The translations under genes were made by a program, and so were the position numbers. DNA of 64,000 bases from Sandaracinaceae bacterium. Lineage in GTDB: Bacteria > Myxococcota_A > Polyangia > Polyangiales > JADJQN01. Positions 43,466-52,913 of this stretch are shown one piece after another (within the stretch, counting starts at the first letter, position 1; each line of letters opens with the position of its first letter). The notes below the pieces were generated by a model. That model was not told the DNA's origin. It searched no databases and saw only the letters and a program-made list of their open reading frames with translations. The stretch covers positions 878,805 through 942,804 of the forward strand of contig JADJQN010000015.1 of assembly GCA_016712745.1 (NCBI GenBank), in the 5' to 3' direction.

Positions 43466-44824
43466 TCAGGCCCGAAGTGTCGCCACCACGCCCTCCACCT
43501 CGGTCTGAATCGCCTTGAGTGTAGCCTGACTCTGCGACTCGAATCGCATGACGAGAATCGGCCCCGTATTGCTGGCGCGCACGAGCCCCCAGCCGTCCTC
43601 GAAGCGGATGCGTGCGCCATCAACGTCCGACACATCGCGCTTGCCGCGATAATGCTCAAGAACGCCCTTAACCACGCCAAATTTGAGCTCGTCTGCGCAA
43701 TCCACACGTAGCTCTGGAGTTGAGAAAGTCTTCGGCACGTCCGCTACGAGCTCGTTCACGCGCTTTGGACTCGCCGCGAGAATTTCGATGAGCCGCAGCG
43801 ATGCATAAATCGCGTCGTCGAAACCGAAGTAACGATCCGCGAAGAAGATGTGTCCGCTCATCTCGCCCGCGAGCAGTGCCTTTTCTTCCTTCATCTTCTT
43901 CTTGATAAGCGAGTGACCAGTCTTCCACATGATTGGGCGGCCACCGTGCTTCGCAATGTCGTCGTAGAGCGTTTGCGAACACTTCACTTCGCCAATGATC
44001 GCGGCGCCTGGCGTCGTGCGAAGAATCTCCCGTGCGTAGATCACCATGAGCTTGTCGCCCCAGAGCACATCGCCATTGCCGTCGATGACTCCAATGCGAT
44101 CTGCGTCGCCGTCGTACGCGATACCAAAGTCCAGTTTGTTCTCCCGAACTGTCTTGATGAGGAGCTCAAGGTTCTCGGGCATCGAGGGGTCAGGATGATG
44201 TACCGGGAACGCGCCATCCATTTCGATAAGCAGCGCGGTCGGGTTCAAGCCTAGCCCTCGCATGGTCGCGAGCGCGGCAGGCCCGCCGGCGCCGTTGCCC
44301 GCGTCGATCGCAAATTTTACATCCGTTCGCGCGAGCTTGATGTTCTCTTTCATGTGCGCGACGTAGAGCGGAAGCGGGTCCACGTTTTCGCTTGTGCCGT
44401 TTTGGGGCAACTCAAAGTCGCGTTTCTCGATCATCTCGCGCAAGACCTGAATATCCGCGCCAAAGAGCGAGTCCTTGCCGATCATCATCTTGAAGCCATT
44501 GTCTTCGGGCGGATTGTGGCTCCCAGTGATCTGCACGCCTCCGTCCAAATCGAGCTTCCATACGCTGAAGTACATCATCGGCGTCGGTCCCACGCCGATG
44601 TCGACTAGTGCCATACCGGTTTCGAGCAGTCCGTTCTTCAGCGCGCCATGAAGCCGCGGCGAGCTCAAACGACAATCGCGTCCAAGAGCGATGCGCGTCT
44701 TGCCCTTGCGTTGCAGGAAGGTGCCCAGGGCGCGTCCCAAGTCGGCAGCGAGGGATTCGGGCATATCCCGGTCCGCCACGCCACGGATGTCGTACTCACG
44801 AAAGATATTCTTGTTGATCGTCAA
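43466..44824 (-). CDS. manB: Phosphomannomutase/phosphoglucomutase
   Basis: The protein has 452 residues. It probably uses a TTG start preceded by AAGAGGA. The four signatures of the alpha-D-phosphohexomutase family are present: the phosphoserine loop TGSHNP, metal-binding DGDADR, the sugar loop GEMSGH and the phosphate-binding RASNTGP. It interconverts mannose-6-P and mannose-1-P (and often the glucose forms). It lies 17 bases after the guanylyltransferase gene, so the two supply GDP-mannose from one transcript. Confidence 0.93.
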   Translation of the reverse strand: MTINKNIFREYDIRGVADRDMPESLAADLGRALGTFLQRKGKTRIALGRDCRLSSPRLHGALKNGLLETGMALVDIGVGPTPMMYFSVWKLDLDGGVQITGSHNPPEDNGFKMMIGKDSLFGADIQVLREMIEKRDFELPQNGTSENVDPLPLYVAHMKENIKLARTDVKFAIDAGNGAGGPAALATMRGLGLNPTALLIEMDGAFPVHHPDPSMPENLELLIKTVRENKLDFGIAYDGDADRIGVIDGNGDVLWGDKLMVIYAREILRTTPGAAIIGEVKCSQTLYDDIAKHGGRPIMWKTGHSLIKKKMKEEKALLAGEMSGHIFFADRYFGFDDAIYASLRLIEILAASPKRVNELVADVPKTFSTPELRVDCADELKFGVVKGVLEHYRGKRDVSDVDGARIRFEDGWGLVRASNTGPILVMRFESQSQATLKAIQTEVEGVVATLRA

Positions 44825-44841
44825 AGCGTCCTCTTTCGAAC

Positions 44842-45912
44842 TTACAAACGAGATATGTCGTTGCGCGCTTTCAATACCGCCACGATTTCGCGCACGTCCT
44901 GCGCTCGCTCCCGGGGAACGATGAGTAGAGCGTCTTCGGTATCGACGACGACGAGGTCATGCATGCCGATGATGGCAACGACTTTCTTGCTCGACGCCTT
45001 TACGTAGTTATTCGTTGCATCCACGAAGACCGAATCGGCAGGCGCGGCGTTGCCGGTCGCGTCTTTGGGCGCAAGCTCGTACGCCGTCGTCCAGCTTCCC
45101 ACGTCGGACCAACCGAAATCGCCATGAATGACCGCGACGCGCTCGGCCTTTTCCATGATGCCGTGATCGATTGAGATATTCGGCAATGAGCCGTAGGTCT
45201 TTTTCACGAGCGAAGCTTCTTCCCCCTTCGCCGCCGCGTCGTCGTACTGCTTGAGCGCGGCTGAGAGCTCGGGAAGGTGCTTCGCTACGGCTTCGAGAAC
45301 AGCGTCAGCGCGGAAGAAAAACTGCCCGCTGTTCCACAGATAATTTCCCGCGCGCAGAAAGTCTGTCGCTCGGGCGAGATCGGGCTTTTCGACAAAGCGT
45401 TTCGCGCGCATGACGCCATCGCTGATCGCTTCGCCAACCTCCAAGTATCCGTAACCAGTCTCGGGGCGCGTCGGCTTGATTCCGACAGTGACCATCTCGC
45501 CTCCTGCAGCGGCCGCAACGGCGCGACGAACTACCTCGAGGTAGGCCGCTTCGTCGGCCATGTGATGATCCGCAGCAAGTACGACAAGCACGCCGGTCGG
45601 ATCTTTGCGAGCGATTGTCGCAGCCGCCCACGCCACGCAGGGAGCGGTGTTGCGGCCGGTCGGCTCGGCGAGAATGTTTTCGCGCGGAACTTCGGGCAGC
45701 TCTTTGGCAATCGCGTCCACGAGCGCTTCGGACGTCACGATTAGCACCCGCTCCGGGGGGATGAGCGCGGCAACGCGGCGCACGGTCGCCCGAATCAGCG
45801 ACTCGTTCTGCCCACCGAGCGGCAACAACTGCTTCGGTGTCAGACCACGGGATAGTGGCCAGAAGCGCGTTCCTGCTCCGCCGGCCATCACCACTGCATA
45901 TGCGTTGCTCAT
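44842..45912 (-). CDS. manC: Mannose-1-phosphate guanylyltransferase
   Basis: The protein has 356 residues, the short form without the isomerase domain. The pyrophosphorylase signature VVMAGGAGTRFWPLSR and the activating Lys in TPKQLLPLGG lie at the N-terminus, and VEKPDLARATDFL is the sugar-binding FVEKP motif. It makes GDP-mannose from GTP and mannose-1-P. It sits between uppP and the mutase gene on the same strand with short gaps. Confidence 0.94.
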   Translation of the reverse strand: MSNAYAVVMAGGAGTRFWPLSRGLTPKQLLPLGGQNESLIRATVRRVAALIPPERVLIVTSEALVDAIAKELPEVPRENILAEPTGRNTAPCVAWAAATIARKDPTGVLVVLAADHHMADEAAYLEVVRRAVAAAAGGEMVTVGIKPTRPETGYGYLEVGEAISDGVMRAKRFVEKPDLARATDFLRAGNYLWNSGQFFFRADAVLEAVAKHLPELSAALKQYDDAAAKGEEASLVKKTYGSLPNISIDHGIMEKAERVAVIHGDFGWSDVGSWTTAYELAPKDATGNAAPADSVFVDATNNYVKASSKKVVAIIGMHDLVVVDTEDALLIVPRERAQDVREIVAVLKARNDISRL

Positions 45913-45939
45913 TGAATCCTCACGACAAGCCGAAACTGA

Positions 45940-46755
45940 TTACGGCGACATCGCGCCCCATATCATCACGCCAACTCCAAGCGGGATGAGGTAGGCGGCG
46001 AAGATCCATAGCTTGCCACGACTCACTGCTGCACGCAGTGCATACAAAGCGCCCATTCCGACGAAGAACGAGACGACTGCGCCGATTGCCGCTTGCACGC
46101 CAAGGCCGCTAAGCGCGCCATGACGGAGTGCCTTTAGCAGGACGGCGCCGCCGACGGCTGGCAGCGAGAGGAGGAATGAGTAACGAAACGCTTGCGGGCC
46201 AGCCATCCCAAAAACCATCGCCAATGCAATCGTAGAGCCGCTACGCGACAAGCCTGGCAGCACAGCCATGCCTTGCGCGATGCCCACCAAGACAGAATGG
46301 CGAAAGCCAAAAACCTTTACGTCGGTGGATCTTGCGTAGAGCGTAACGACCAACGCGAGACCCGAGGCGAACAAGCACAATCCTACGATCCATTTTATCG
46401 AGGACCACGCCTCGACAGGTTCCTCAAGGAGCAGACCGACAATGCCGGTCGGAATCGTTCCGGCAATGATGCTAAGCACCATGCGCCCATCATCGGTACC
46501 GAGCGCCTGCTTGGGCGCGCGCAATGCATGAAAGACGGCCGTGAGCAGTTCGGCAACATCTTTGCGAAACATGATCAACGTCGCGAGAAGCGTGCCGGCG
46601 TGCAACATGACGACGAACGCGAGCGGCATGTCGTGTGTGCCGAAGAGCATCGCAGTGATGGCGAGATGGCCGTCGCTCGAAATGGGGAGAAACTCGGTGA
46701 TGCCTTGAACGACGCCAAGGACCAACGCTTCGAAAATGCTGACGTGAGGCTGCAT
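45940..46755 (-). CDS. uppP: Undecaprenyl-diphosphatase
   Basis: The protein has 271 residues and about eight transmembrane helices. The family signatures are EFLPISSDGHL near the N-terminus and PGLSRSGSTIA in the second half; the conserved Glu, His, Ser and Arg of the active site lie in them. It recycles undecaprenyl phosphate, the lipid carrier for peptidoglycan and surface glycans, and gives bacitracin tolerance in other bacteria. It is followed by the GDP-mannose genes, so the block feeds envelope glycan synthesis. Confidence 0.95.
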   Translation of the reverse strand: MQPHVSIFEALVLGVVQGITEFLPISSDGHLAITAMLFGTHDMPLAFVVMLHAGTLLATLIMFRKDVAELLTAVFHALRAPKQALGTDDGRMVLSIIAGTIPTGIVGLLLEEPVEAWSSIKWIVGLCLFASGLALVVTLYARSTDVKVFGFRHSVLVGIAQGMAVLPGLSRSGSTIALAMVFGMAGPQAFRYSFLLSLPAVGGAVLLKALRHGALSGLGVQAAIGAVVSFFVGMGALYALRAAVSRGKLWIFAAYLIPLGVGVMIWGAMSP

Positions 46756-46767
46756 AGGGGTGAGGCT

Positions 46768-47739
46768 CTATTGCACGCGCGCGGCTAGGACGAAAGTCTC
46801 TTGCCATGAAACGAGGTGATTTACGCGTGGACCCGGACCAAGGGCCGCAGTGAGATTCTCGGCAAGGCAGTTGGTGAAGAGATTGTCGACAGGCACTGTC
46901 GCGACAACCTCGACGAGCGGATCAAAGGAGTCGTAGGAGCCCCGATCGTGCATGCGCGTCGAGTACTTCAACGTGAGCTGCGCTTCGGCCGTGCGCTCGT
47001 GGCGGCTTTCCCAGTCCGCGATGAAGCAACCACTGACGGCGCGTGTGGCACCTTCATCGCGCAGAGCGGTGGTTAGTGCGACGTAACCGGGGTCATCCCG
47101 CTCGGGAAGCTCGAAGCTTATCTCGATGGCGTCGATGGTCGGGCGTGTCGGCGGTTGCGTGAAGAATCGCGGCGCTGGCTCCGGTCGATCGAAGAGTGTG
47201 AGGTCCAGTCCATCGTAGCGCAGGCGCGCAAGTCCCAATCTCACGTCACTGCGTGAAGGATCACCGGGGAGGGAGTTACGGAAGCACGAGTCGGCGCGCT
47301 TCACCGCGTTCTCGCGATCTTCGGGAGATGCCGCGCCGCGCAAAGCAGCCGAGGCTGCGCCGCACACAACTTCAGGAGGCGGCTGCGCGTTGAGGGCGCG
47401 AAAGCGCTCGAGCGATTGATCGAACGACTGCAACGCGCCGACGAGATCCCCCGCCTCGAGCTGAGCTCGTGCCGACGCCGCAAGAATTTCCCCCGCTGCG
47501 CTCGCCCGCCGCGCGCGGCAGGTGTTCTGCATGCAAACTTGGTCGCTCGCGCAGTCGTCGCGACCCCGACACGACGTTCCAGCGAGAGCTGCGTTGCTCG
47601 GCGGCACAATGCCTTCGAGCCGGGGATCTTGCGGCGGCTCGATCGAGTCGTTGCTTCCACCACCCGTTGAAGGTTTCGGGCAGCCCAGGACTGAGCACGC
47701 GATAAGCAACGACGCGCAAACCTTCGATGAAATGCGCAT
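46768..47739 (-). CDS. Lipoprotein of unknown function
   Basis: The ATG at 47739 shares one base with the stop of the DUF3570 gene (TGATG). The 323-residue product has a lipobox SVLGC. A Cys pair in CRGRDDCASDQVCMQNTCR resembles the small Cys-rich modules of myxobacterial surface proteins. A helical stretch (GEILAASARAQLEAGDLVGALQSFDQSLERF) looks like a TPR pair. The C-terminal half is beta-rich. Its place in the operon suggests work with the outer-membrane proteins encoded just upstream. Confidence 0.72.
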   Translation of the reverse strand: MRISSKVCASLLIACSVLGCPKPSTGGGSNDSIEPPQDPRLEGIVPPSNAALAGTSCRGRDDCASDQVCMQNTCRARRASAAGEILAASARAQLEAGDLVGALQSFDQSLERFRALNAQPPPEVVCGAASAALRGAASPEDRENAVKRADSCFRNSLPGDPSRSDVRLGLARLRYDGLDLTLFDRPEPAPRFFTQPPTRPTIDAIEISFELPERDDPGYVALTTALRDEGATRAVSGCFIADWESRHERTAEAQLTLKYSTRMHDRGSYDSFDPLVEVVATVPVDNLFTNCLAENLTAALGPGPRVNHLVSWQETFVLAARVQ

Positions 47740-48959
47740 CAAAATACGGCCTCGAGGCCGAACGTGCCCACGATGGCGTGCCGATTTGGAATCGCTGCGC
47801 TTCCATAGTGGAAGCCATCGAAGGTGAAGGTCAGATAGTCGCCCTTGGCAACAAGATCCATCGAATCGAGGAAGCCAAGCACTTCGCCCTCGTCGTTCGT
47901 CGGCACACTCCACGCGAGACGTGCGCCCAACGTCAGCGTGCGCATCGCGCTGAGCTCGCGGTCACCGGTGAAGTACTGGCCCCGTGGCATGCGCGAATAG
48001 TCATCGGAGAAAAACGCAGCCGCGGTTTGCGTGTACCAACGTCCGCGCACACGCAGGCGCAAGCCTGCAGCGATACTTTGATCGTACGCAAGCTCTGCGG
48101 TCACTGATCGGATATCCCACGTGTCGCGATAACCGCGCACGCTGGCTTGCAAGGCTCCCCGCAACGGCTTGATCCAGAAGCGCAGGTTCAGGGCCGCAGC
48201 GTAGCGCGCACGAACTTCCGGATGGTTCTCTTGGGCGGCGCTTCGTCCGAGCCACACCGCTCGATAGGGATTGGATTGGAAGCCATCGATGATCTGCGTG
48301 CTCAACACGAGCTGAGTCGAGAACAACGAAGTCCACGCTTGACTCCACGCGCCTTGAAAGCTTTGCAAAGACACATCGCGCGCGACGCGGTCGCTGCCGT
48401 CGACGAAGCATCCTTCGGAGCTCGGCAAGCGACGATGCTCGACGACGTCTTGATCGCGCGGATGAGAGATGTCGCACACCGAATCGAAGCCGCGCGCGTA
48501 ACTCACCTCGAGAATGGTGTTGCGCTCGTACAGCTCGGTGCGTGCCGTAAGATCGAACGCTTGCGAGCGGTAGTCGTGTTCCGTGCCATAGACATAACCC
48601 GCCCGCAAAGACGTGGTTTCGTCGCGCAAAGTGAGATGAGCGTGCGCAACGTGCCGAGTGTCGCGCAACGACGTTGCGCCAGAAATGGCATCGGGCGCGC
48701 TCGACGGCGCGTCGACAATGGCCACGCTCGCGCCGCTGACGATGTCCGCCTCGTAGCCGGCGGCGATGTTCACGTGGTCCCCCATATCCGCGCGCGCGTC
48801 GACGCCGGGCGTGATGACGGACATGTGCAAGGGACCGCCGTACTCTTCGAAAATGGTATTCGTCGTCGAGACGACGCCATCAGCACGCGCGCCGCCGCCG
48901 CTCACCGAAAGTGCGGTAAGCAAGAACGTGAGCGCGATGCCGAAGGTCCTCAGTTGCAT
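47739..48959 (-). CDS. DUF3570 outer-membrane protein
   Basis: The protein has 406 residues, a signal peptide cleaved near ARA-DG and many alternating amphipathic strands ending in Phe (GTFGLEAVF), the usual end of an outer-membrane barrel. The family pattern HMSVITPGVDARADMGDHVNIAAGYEADIVSGAS is recognisable. DUF3570 genes regularly stand beside DUF4266 genes, as here: the two overlap by 10 bases. Usual partners such as ApbE-type flavin transferase and thioredoxin are not seen. Confidence 0.85.
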   Translation of the reverse strand: MQLRTFGIALTFLLTALSVSGGGARADGVVSTTNTIFEEYGGPLHMSVITPGVDARADMGDHVNIAAGYEADIVSGASVAIVDAPSSAPDAISGATSLRDTRHVAHAHLTLRDETTSLRAGYVYGTEHDYRSQAFDLTARTELYERNTILEVSYARGFDSVCDISHPRDQDVVEHRRLPSSEGCFVDGSDRVARDVSLQSFQGAWSQAWTSLFSTQLVLSTQIIDGFQSNPYRAVWLGRSAAQENHPEVRARYAAALNLRFWIKPLRGALQASVRGYRDTWDIRSVTAELAYDQSIAAGLRLRVRGRWYTQTAAAFFSDDYSRMPRGQYFTGDRELSAMRTLTLGARLAWSVPTNDEGEVLGFLDSMDLVAKGDYLTFTFDGFHYGSAAIPNRHAIVGTFGLEAVF

Positions 48960-49198
48960 CCGCAGCCGCCTCCAGCCGCGCCCGAGGCGCCTGCCGATCC
49001 TTCACGGTTTGCCAGGACGTGATCCTCGTGGCCCGCTGTCGCGCCTTCTGATCCATAGATCATCGACGGCTCGGCAAGAAATTCTTTGTCCTCGGGACGC
49101 ACGGTGACGCAGCCCGTGAGCGTTCCGCACGCGAGCGCTAGCGAGAGCAACAAGCTCAGACCTGCACGGGTCTTAGAAGAAGATCGTAAGACCAGCAC
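48950..49198 (-). CDS. DUF4266 lipoprotein
   Basis: A GTG at 49198 with a strong AGGAGG site 6-7 bases upstream gives 82 residues. A signal peptide ends in LTGC. The mature part has the family pattern PEDKEFLAEPSMIYG, HEDHVLANREGS and the C-terminal GGGCGCN, so the last residues form a Cys-Gly-Cys-Asn end. Family members always stand next to DUF3570 barrels. The start lies inside the end of the upstream SH3-barrel gene (26-base overlap), so the genes are co-translated. A role for the terminal Cys pair (metal, heme or cross-link) is conjecture. Confidence 0.85.
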   Translation of the reverse strand: MLVLRSSSKTRAGLSLLLSLALACGTLTGCVTVRPEDKEFLAEPSMIYGSEGATAGHEDHVLANREGSAGASGAAGGGCGCN

Positions 49199-49937
49199 TG
49201 AACTCCTCCTGAACCACGTAGCGGTTTGGTGTGTAGAAAGCGTAAACGCGCGCGTCGAGGCGCAACGTGATGCGATGATGAAAGCCGATGCGTAAGCCGC
49301 CGCCGCCCCACATGGTCGCCATGGTGCCAGATTGCAGAATGAACGAATCTGCATTGGGCTCGCTCATCACCGCGCCTGCGCCGATCGTCAAAAAAGGAAT
49401 GATCGGCGAGCGGGGGAAGATATTGACGATGGGACCCGCGCCCGCGATGAGCAGGCGTCCGCCGCGAGAGACCGACGCTGCGCCGGTGATTTCGAGCCCG
49501 AAAGTGGGCTGCAAAAGGATGGTGGGGCGAATCGCCATGAAGCCGCCGCCCGAGAGAACGCCGAAAGTCATCGCGACTTCGCCGTGCGCGTCGGGCAAGG
49601 GAGGCGGCGCCAAGAGCCAGGGCAAGAAGCGCCCCGCACTTGCTTCGTCATCGCTCACGTGGCGATTGTAGACAGCGTCTCCCGACACCCAGGCGCGCGT
49701 CGCGTCGGGAAGCTCAACACGAAACCAGTAGCCGCGCGTCGCGCGTTCGCGTACGGGAAAAACCTCGCCGCGGTGCGCCACGTAGACGCGACGAAAACTC
49801 CCGCCCGGACCACTGCGCATGGTTGTGGAGTCGACGATGATCTGCGCGTAGACATCGTCGTCGGCCCGAGCGCTCCTCGTCATCGAGAGCACGCATGCGC
49901 TGGCAACGAGTCCGAGCGCCAGCGCGTGCGCTCTCAC
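49173..49937 (-). CDS. SH3b-domain outer-membrane beta-barrel protein
   Basis: The protein has 254 residues with a signal peptide cleaved after ARA. Residues 28-90 form a bacterial SH3 domain (TTMRSGPGGSFRRVYVAHRGEVFPV, RGYWFRVELPDATRAWV) that usually binds peptidoglycan. From about residue 115 the pattern of paired strands and the terminal Phe-Phe fits an 8-stranded OmpW/OmpA-like barrel. The protein could tie the outer membrane to the wall. It overlaps its neighbours on both sides. Confidence 0.8.
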   Translation of the reverse strand: MRAHALALGLVASACVLSMTRSARADDDVYAQIIVDSTTMRSGPGGSFRRVYVAHRGEVFPVRERATRGYWFRVELPDATRAWVSGDAVYNRHVSDDEASAGRFLPWLLAPPPLPDAHGEVAMTFGVLSGGGFMAIRPTILLQPTFGLEITGAASVSRGGRLLIAGAGPIVNIFPRSPIIPFLTIGAGAVMSEPNADSFILQSGTMATMWGGGGLRIGFHHRITLRLDARVYAFYTPNRYVVQEEFSAGLTIFF

Positions 49938-50389
49938 ATCGCCCCCGCCGATAGCCAGTCGACAATCAACATGGCTGCCGGATCGCTTTCGGGGAAGATC
50001 ACGCGGGGATGCGAGTCGAGGCCAACGGGCCTACGATAAAAGGGGCTCGACAACGGGTCGCTCTGCAACTCGGCGCGCACCGCGTCGAGGTTTGCTCGGT
50101 ACGATTCCGGCACGGCACCTGTGACTTTATTGTCAGCATCGCAACTTGGGATCTGGTCGGTCTCAGCCGTTGCGCTCAAACGCATGCCCGAGCGTGATGC
50201 GTGACAACCGCCCGTATCTCCTGCGCCACCACTCGCACACGAGTGCGCGTTGAGGACGTTGGGTTGGATTTGGCAGAAGAAGAAGTCGTCGTCGACCGCG
50301 AGGTCAGGTGGGACGATGTTGTCGCCGAGATCCACCGTGCCGCAGGCTGTCAGAGTCAGAGCAAGGAACGTGAGGATGGCGCGGCGCAC
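49934..50389 (-). CDS. Cys-rich lipoprotein (cytochrome-like, no CxxCH)
   Basis: A GTG at 50389 starts 151 residues with lipobox LTAC. The body reads FFCQIQPNVLNAHSCASGGAGDTGGCHASRSGMRL, a pattern frequent in myxobacterial proteins annotated as cytochrome-like, where Cys and His are spaced as in a c-type heme site but no CxxCH is present. It is the first gene of the minus-strand operon and overlaps the SH3-barrel gene by 4 bases (ATGA). Heme binding is uncertain. Confidence 0.65.
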   Translation of the reverse strand: MRRAILTFLALTLTACGTVDLGDNIVPPDLAVDDDFFFCQIQPNVLNAHSCASGGAGDTGGCHASRSGMRLSATAETDQIPSCDADNKVTGAVPESYRANLDAVRAELQSDPLSSPFYRRPVGLDSHPRVIFPESDPAAMLIVDWLSAGAM

Positions 50390-50510
50390 GGGCAGACCAT
50401 GCCAAAGGGAGGGTGCTTGGGTCAATTGCGAATAGTGTCGCGTAGCTAAGTCTGCTTCATGCCTTGCCGGCGGATCGGAAAGGCGCATACCATGCGCCCG
50501 GTCGTAACCG

Positions 50511-51995
50511 ATGCGTAATTCCTGGACTGCCGCCAAAGTGGGGTTGCTTGTACTGATCGCCGTCGGCGCGAGTTACGGCGTGTACCGACTCGTCGACGAA
50601 CAAGCGGGCGGTTCTGGCGACGGCTATCAGGTGCACGCGATCTTCAACGATGCTTCAGGCCTCGTTAAGAAGTCGCGCGTGGTCATCGCCGGCATCCAAG
50701 TCGGCTACATCGACGACATCCGCTTGCAAGGGGAGCACGCACGCGTCGATATTCACATCGACAGCAACGTGGAGCTCTTTCGCGACGCGATGGTGGCGAA
50801 ACGTTCGGTGTCAATTCTAGGCGAGTCGGTGCTGGCCATCAGTCCCGGCACCCGTTCGCAGCCACGCATCCACGGCGGCGCGGAGATCGCCATCCAACCG
50901 GAAACGCCTGGCACGGACGCCATCCTCGCCAACGTGGCGCGCATCAGCGAGAGCGTGCTCGCCGTGACGCGGCAAATTGAGCGCACGTTCGGTACCGATG
51001 AAGCCGGCCAGCAAATGCGCGTGGCACTTTCGAGCTTGAGTCAGGCGCTCGAGTCAATCAATCGCACCATCGCCGAAAACGAGCACGTCATCGCGGCCGC
51101 ATTGCGCAACGTTGAGAGCATCACGGAGACGGCTGCGCCGCGCCTCGCGTCGATTCTCGAGAATATTGATGTGGTGACGCAGAACGTGCGCAACGTGCTG
51201 GCGCAGAATGAGAACGGCATTAACCAAGGCGTGGGCGGCTTCTCCGAAACGATGGGCAACGTCCAACGTTCGTCGGCTCAATTGGAAGCCGTGCTCGCAG
51301 ACTTGCGCCAGGTCATCGACCGCACCACACGAGGCGAAGACACGATCGGCCGCCTCACCAACGACGAAGCGTTGATCGACGAAGTGCAGGGCGTTGCCGA
51401 AGGCGTCGGCGACATCGTCGGCGGGATTGCGCGCCTGCAAACCATTATCGGCCTGCGCACCGAGTACAACTTCCTCGCGAATACCTTCAAGAGCTACGTG
51501 CAACTCCGTCTGCAGCCACGCGAGGACCGTTACTATTACCTCGAGCTCATCAACGATCCGCGCGGTCTAACCTCGTACGAAGAAACCGAGATTACCGAGA
51601 GTCCGCCGCCGGTTGGCACTCCGGAAGTCCGCCAGGTTCGCACGGTGCGCACCCGTGACGCATTCCGCTTCTCGCTCGGCTTTGCCAAGCGCGTAGGCTT
51701 TGCCACGTTCCGATTCGGCATCATGGAATCTACGGGCGGCATCGGCATCGATTTGCATTTCTTAAACGACAACATCGAGATTACCAATGACGTATTCGCG
51801 ATCGGCGAACAGGCCTATCCGCGCATGCGCACGCGTCTCGCTGTCGAAATCGTTACGCGACTTTGGATTCTTGGCGGCATCGATGACTACTTCAACAGCA
51901 GTCGTGACTTCTTCTTGGGCGCGGCGCTCCGCTTCAACGACGAAGATCTGAAGTCCATTCTGCCCTTTGCTGGTGGTCTCGCGGGTGGCGGCTAG
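50511..51995 (+). CDS. MlaD-family (MCE-domain) protein
   Basis: The protein has 494 residues. One N-terminal transmembrane helix (about 8-25) is followed by an MCE domain (about 38-118: YQVHAIFNDASGLVKKSRVVIAGIQVGYIDDIRL, SILGESVLAISPG). Residues 135-310 are a long helical region, and the C-terminal 180 residues are beta-rich with repeated RTRDAFRFSLGFAKR strands. MCE proteins ferry lipids between membranes; the neighbouring Mla ATPase and permease genes are not here. It is divergent from the operon ending at 50389. Confidence 0.87.
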   Translation: MRNSWTAAKVGLLVLIAVGASYGVYRLVDEQAGGSGDGYQVHAIFNDASGLVKKSRVVIAGIQVGYIDDIRLQGEHARVDIHIDSNVELFRDAMVAKRSVSILGESVLAISPGTRSQPRIHGGAEIAIQPETPGTDAILANVARISESVLAVTRQIERTFGTDEAGQQMRVALSSLSQALESINRTIAENEHVIAAALRNVESITETAAPRLASILENIDVVTQNVRNVLAQNENGINQGVGGFSETMGNVQRSSAQLEAVLADLRQVIDRTTRGEDTIGRLTNDEALIDEVQGVAEGVGDIVGGIARLQTIIGLRTEYNFLANTFKSYVQLRLQPREDRYYYLELINDPRGLTSYEETEITESPPPVGTPEVRQVRTVRTRDAFRFSLGFAKRVGFATFRFGIMESTGGIGIDLHFLNDNIEITNDVFAIGEQAYPRMRTRLAVEIVTRLWILGGIDDYFNSSRDFFLGAALRFNDEDLKSILPFAGGLAGGG

Positions 51996-52816
51996 CAGCA
52001 GGTCCTCGCTCGTGCACGCAGGTGCACGCGCACTTGGAAGTCGCGCCGTCGGCTTCTGGCGTGGCTTCACGTTCCCGTTCCGCGGAGCGAAGTTCGTTTA
52101 TCGTCAGCATCCAACTCTAGTTCGCTTCTGGGCGTTTCCGATCCTGATCACACTCGCGACGCTAATTGGGGTCGTGGCAGTGTCGCTCGGCTACAGCGAC
52201 GACCTTGCGAACGCAATGTGGACGGCGCCGGACGGCCAAGGGGGTCTCGGCGACGCTTGGTCGAATCGTCCATCTTCTATTTGAGCTAGTCGTCACGCTT
52301 CTTCTCATAGGCGTGGGAGTGGTCGTTGTGGCGCTACTGTCGAGTCTCTTCGCCGCACCGTTTAACGATGCGCTAAGCGAGGCCGTCGAGCAGCTCGCAT
52401 CGGGCGTCGAGTTTCCGCGCGTCCCCCTGGGTGCCCAGGTCCGCAACGCCTTGCGCGGCATCGGCGGAGAGATAGCCAAGCTCGCGCTCTACGCCGCGGT
52501 AATGTTGCCGCTCTTTTTTGTCTCGCTCTTGATCCCAGGAGCGGGCCAGCTCGTCTACTCAGCGGTGGGCTTCGTGCTTACCGCTGCCTATTTCGCCATC
52601 GACTACGTCGACTGGCCGGCATCGCGTCGGGACGGCGGGTTTCGATTTCGCTTGGGCATGGTTAGACGCCACGGAGCGGCAATGCTTGGCTTTGGTTGCG
52701 GCGTATGGCTCTTCTTACTGATCCCCTTCGTGAACCTCTTGTTCATGCCGGCCGCTGTCGCGGGGGGGACTCTGCTGTTTTTGGAGCTCGAAGGGCCGGC
52801 CGAGGAGCGCCGATGA
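51985..52816 (+). pseudogene. EI24/CysZ-like membrane protein, frameshifted
   Basis: Two frames cover one protein. The first (to the TGA at 52284) gives the N-terminal region and helix 1 (FWAFPILITLATLIGVV). The second resumes in the +1 frame with HLLFELVVTLLLIGVGVVVVALLSSLFAAPFNDALSE, the EI24 signature, and runs to 52816. The shift can be placed at the five G bases at about 52240-52244: skipping one G restores a continuous reading (GQGVSATLGRIVHLLFE). Natural frameshift, mutation or a sequencing slip in the G-run are all possible. The start could be the GTG at 51985 or at 52012, both close to the MlaD stop. Confidence 0.8.
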
Positions 52817-52913
52817 ATCAACCTCGGCAACGTCCCGTCCTACGCATTGCTTGTGGCTATTTACGTGTGGGCGTTATGCTTTGCGCCCACGTGTGTTGTT
52901 TTGGAGGATGTGG

